Made by a program: the position numbers and the translations under genes
Notes under the pieces: generated by a model
What the model saw: the letters and a program-made list of their open reading frames with translations, nothing else
The model's database searches: none
What the model was told of the DNA's origin: nothing
From: Geodermatophilaceae bacterium
Lineage (GTDB): Bacteria; Actinomycetota; Actinomycetes; Mycobacteriales; Geodermatophilaceae
Assembly: GCA_013811805.1 (NCBI GenBank)
Contig: JACCUM010000303.1
Span: 1-7,934, forward strand
DNA: 7,934 bases
Reading direction: 5' to 3'
Shown here: in pieces, positions 6,747 to 7,934 of the stretch
Numbering within the stretch: position 1 is the stretch's first letter
How the letters are laid out: the number at the start of each line of letters is the position of its first letter

Positions 6747-6752
6747 CTCCTT
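6747..6752 (-). promoter_or_regulatory. Ribosome binding site of the NmrA-like gene
   Basis: AAGGAG on the minus strand lies 11 bases before the ATG at 6735, a somewhat long spacing. It is only 2 bases from the GTG at 6744, too close to serve it, which favours the ATG. Confidence 0.55.
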
Positions 6753-6768
6753 CTTTCCTCGAGAACGC

Positions 6769-6799
6769 ACAGTACGAAGTCAAGCTCGCTTGAGGTCAA
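6769..6799 (-). promoter_or_regulatory. Promoter of the NmrA-like gene, 19-bp spacer
   Basis: Read on the minus strand, TTGACC (6799-6794) and TACTGT (6774-6769) are separated by exactly 19 bases. A 19-base spacer instead of 17 is the hallmark of promoters activated by MerR-family regulators, which untwist the DNA. Transcription would start near 6762, about 27 bases ahead of the ATG at 6735. Both elements are seen directly; promoter activity is inferred. Confidence 0.65.
6778..6795. promoter_or_regulatory. SoxR-like operator 1
   Basis: On the minus strand this reads CCTCAAGCGAGCTTGACT. Against the SoxR-box pattern CCTCAAG-N4-CTTGAGG it matches 12 of 14 defined positions, with both mismatches at the outer end of the -10-side arm. 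The core TCAAGC-N2-GCTTGA (6780-6793) is a perfect inverted repeat. It lies between the -35 and -10 elements of the NmrA-like gene's promoter, as SoxR sites do. Confidence 0.62.
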
Positions 6800-6812
6800 G
6801 CCATGCGCGGGG

Positions 6813-6843
6813 TTGACATCAACCAGGCTTGAGGTTTCAGACT
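6813..6843 (+). promoter_or_regulatory. Promoter of the quinone oxidoreductase, 19-bp spacer
   Basis: TTGACA (6813-6818), a perfect consensus -35, is followed after exactly 19 bases by CAGACT (6838-6843), a modest -10. The long spacer and weak -10 are typical of MerR/SoxR-activated promoters that are silent without the activator. A start near 6850 would leave a leader of about 33 bases before the ATG at 6883. It stands back to back with the NmrA-like gene's promoter, with 13 bases between the two -35 elements. Confidence 0.6.
6817..6834. promoter_or_regulatory. SoxR-like operator 2
   Basis: The sequence CATCAACCAGGCTTGAGG matches the SoxR-box pattern CCTCAAG-N4-CTTGAGG at 12 of 14 defined positions; the right arm is perfect. 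It sits inside the 19-base spacer of the oxidoreductase promoter, overlapping the end of the -35. A 14-base palindrome, GGTTGACATCAACC (6811-6824), overlaps its left arm. Its centre is 39 bases from that of operator 1. Confidence 0.6.
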
Positions 6844-6870
6844 CGGTGCCATGGATATGAGTCGAGTGCG

Positions 6871-6875
6871 CAGGA
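6871..6875 (+). promoter_or_regulatory. Ribosome binding site deciding the oxidoreductase start
   Basis: CAGGA lies 7 bases before the ATG at 6883. It supports this start over the in-frame TTG at 6829, which falls inside the predicted operator and promoter. Confidence 0.6.
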
Positions 6876-6882
6876 TGCAGTC

Positions 6883-7854
6883 ATGCGGGTAGCCGAGGTC
6901 GCGCGATTCGGTGGGCCAGAGGTGCTTCGGATCCAGAAGGCGCCGGATCCCATCGCGGGCCGCGGTGAGGTCGTAATCGAAGTGGTGGCTGCCGACGTGC
7001 TGTGGGTCGAGACGATGATCCGGCGCGGCGGCGGCGGTGAGTACTTCGACGTGACGCCGCCATACGTGCCGGGCAACGGTGTGTCCGGCCGGGTTCGGTC
7101 CGTTGGCGACGGGGTCGATCGGGAATGGATTGGCCGGGCTGTGGTCGCACACACGGGCGAACGCGGCGCCTATGCCGAGCAGGTCGCCGTGCCTGTGGAG
7201 AAGCTGGCAGCCGTACCGGACGGGTTGGGGCTACCGGAGGCGGCTGCGCTGTTGCACGACGGAATCACCGCACTGACGCTCTTCGAGTGCAACGAGATCG
7301 GCACTGGGGATGTGGTGCTGGTGGTCGGCGCGAGTGGCGGGCTGGGAATCATGTCCGTTCAGCTCGGACGTGCCCGAGCCGCCCGGGTCGTCGCGGTCGG
7401 CCGTGACGAGCGCAAGCTGACGCGGATCCGAGAGTTGGGTGCCGACGCGGTCATCGATTCCGAGGCGCCGGATTGGGTCGAGCAAGCTCGTCGTGCGCTT
7501 GGCGCCGAGGGCGCGACCGTGATCCTCGACAACGTGGGTGGGTCTGTCGGTGAGTCCGCGTTCTCGCTGGTCGCGCCAGGCGGCCGGTTCTCCGCGCATG
7601 GGACTCCGAGCGGCCAGTTCGCGCAGATCGACGCTGGGGAGGCAGAGCGGCTCGGCGTCACGGTCCGCGGGATCCAAGACGTGCAACTCAGCGATGGCGA
7701 CATCAAGCGCCTCAGGAAAGAGGCACTCGCCGAGGCGGGGTCGGGCAGGCTCACGCCAGTCATCGGCCAGACGTTCCCGTTGTCGCGGGCCGCGGACGCT
7801 CACGCGGCGATCGAGGCTCGGACAGTCTTCGGGAAGACGCTGCTGCTGACCTGA
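6883..7854 (+). CDS. Zinc-independent quinone oxidoreductase (MDR superfamily)
   Basis: A 323-residue NADPH:quinone reductase-like enzyme of the medium-chain dehydrogenase/reductase superfamily, cytoplasmic. An N-terminal GroES-like domain (about residues 1-120) includes FGGPEVLRI, PPYVPGNGVSGRV (59-71) and GERGAYAEQVAVP (92-104). The Rossmann domain follows, with the nucleotide loop VVGASGGLG (147-155), the form seen in NADPH-using quinone oxidoreductases, then GADAVID and a closing FGKTLLLT. The cysteine cluster for structural zinc is missing and the catalytic Cys/His zinc ligands are not evident, so it is not a zinc alcohol dehydrogenase. ATG at 6883 has CAGGA 7 bases upstream and starts at the family's usual point. 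The promoter upstream carries a SoxR-like site, and the divergent neighbour is an NmrA-like NAD(P)-binding protein, so a role in handling quinones or other redox-active compounds is inferred. The substrate is not shown by the sequence. Confidence 0.9.
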   Translation: MRVAEVARFGGPEVLRIQKAPDPIAGRGEVVIEVVAADVLWVETMIRRGGGGEYFDVTPPYVPGNGVSGRVRSVGDGVDREWIGRAVVAHTGERGAYAEQVAVPVEKLAAVPDGLGLPEAAALLHDGITALTLFECNEIGTGDVVLVVGASGGLGIMSVQLGRARAARVVAVGRDERKLTRIRELGADAVIDSEAPDWVEQARRALGAEGATVILDNVGGSVGESAFSLVAPGGRFSAHGTPSGQFAQIDAGEAERLGVTVRGIQDVQLSDGDIKRLRKEALAEAGSGRLTPVIGQTFPLSRAADAHAAIEARTVFGKTLLLT

Positions 7855-7880
7855 TGGTGGCTCGGCCGCACCGGTTGGGT

Positions 7881-7899
7881 AGCGAAACGGCGTTTCGCT
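7881..7899. terminator. Perfect hairpin after the oxidoreductase gene
   Basis: AGCGAAAC, loop GGC, GTTTCGCT: an uninterrupted 8-bp stem beginning 26 bases after the stop codon. No run of T follows, but actinobacterial terminators often lack one. The perfect symmetry would let it act in both directions. It could instead be part of the repetitive DNA that begins a few bases further on. Confidence 0.45.
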
Positions 7900-7907
7900 G
7901 TGTCGGG

Positions 7908-7934
7908 CGACTCTTGGCTTACCGACTCTTGGCT
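7908..7934. repeat. Start of a 15-bp-period tandem repeat
   Basis: CGACTCTTGGCT occurs at 7908-7919 and again, identical, at 7923-7934, with TAC between. The second copy ends exactly at the window edge, so the number of further copies cannot be seen. It may be a short tandem array or only a duplicate pair. Confidence 0.5.

Noticed and set aside
6829..6882. TTG start 18 codons upstream for the quinone oxidoreductase
   Set aside because: It lies within the predicted operator and promoter, and the extra residues precede the usual family start. ATG 6883 has a ribosome site.
7908..7934. Possible CRISPR array at the right edge
   Set aside because: The repeat is 12 bases with only 3 bases between copies, far from a repeat-spacer pattern.

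Overview
The window is GC-rich DNA with strong third-position G/C bias. It uses GTG and probably TTG starts, and its genes are those expected of a high-GC actinobacterium: complex I genes nuoM-nuoN followed by a long-chain polyprenyl diphosphate synthase, plus lipoproteins with long hydrophilic linkers. A propionibacterial or similar soil actinomycete would fit, but the genus is not decidable by eye.

Left part (1-3426, + strand): the 3' half of nuoM, complete nuoN and a polyprenyl diphosphate synthase gene form a tight transcription unit (1-bp stop/start overlap, then a 14-bp gap). Together they make the proton-pumping membrane arm of NADH dehydrogenase and probably the side chain of the (mena)quinone it reduces.

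Middle part (3427-5889): a 73-bp spacer carries a near-perfect 16-bp direct repeat. It is followed by a minus-strand VapBC-type toxin-antitoxin pair (Phd/YefM-like antitoxin, PIN-domain toxin) with overlapping genes, then a minus-strand lipoprotein cupredoxin with a full type 1 copper ligand set. Divergent from the cupredoxin, across 66 bp, is a lipoprotein of the PQQ-dependent glucose/sorbosone dehydrogenase family. The two exported redox proteins may work together, but that is inference.

Right part (5890-7934): an NmrA-like NAD(P)-binding protein (minus) and a zinc-independent quinone oxidoreductase of the MDR superfamily (plus) are divergent across 147 bp. This spacer is the most informative non-coding DNA here. 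It holds two back-to-back promoters, each with a 19-bp -35/-10 spacer. Each spacer contains a dyad matching the SoxR-box pattern CCTCAAG-N4-CTTGAGG at 12 of 14 defined positions. I infer that a SoxR (MerR-family) regulator encoded elsewhere controls both genes in response to redox-active compounds. After the oxidoreductase there is a perfect 8-bp-stem hairpin and the start of a 15-bp-period tandem repeat cut by the window edge.

No RNA gene, insertion sequence, CRISPR array or origin was seen, and no gene-free stretch exceeds 300 bases. I see no wholly new system. The best leads are the paired SoxR-like operators, the cupredoxin/PQQ-enzyme pair, and the small repeats beside vapBC and at the right edge.
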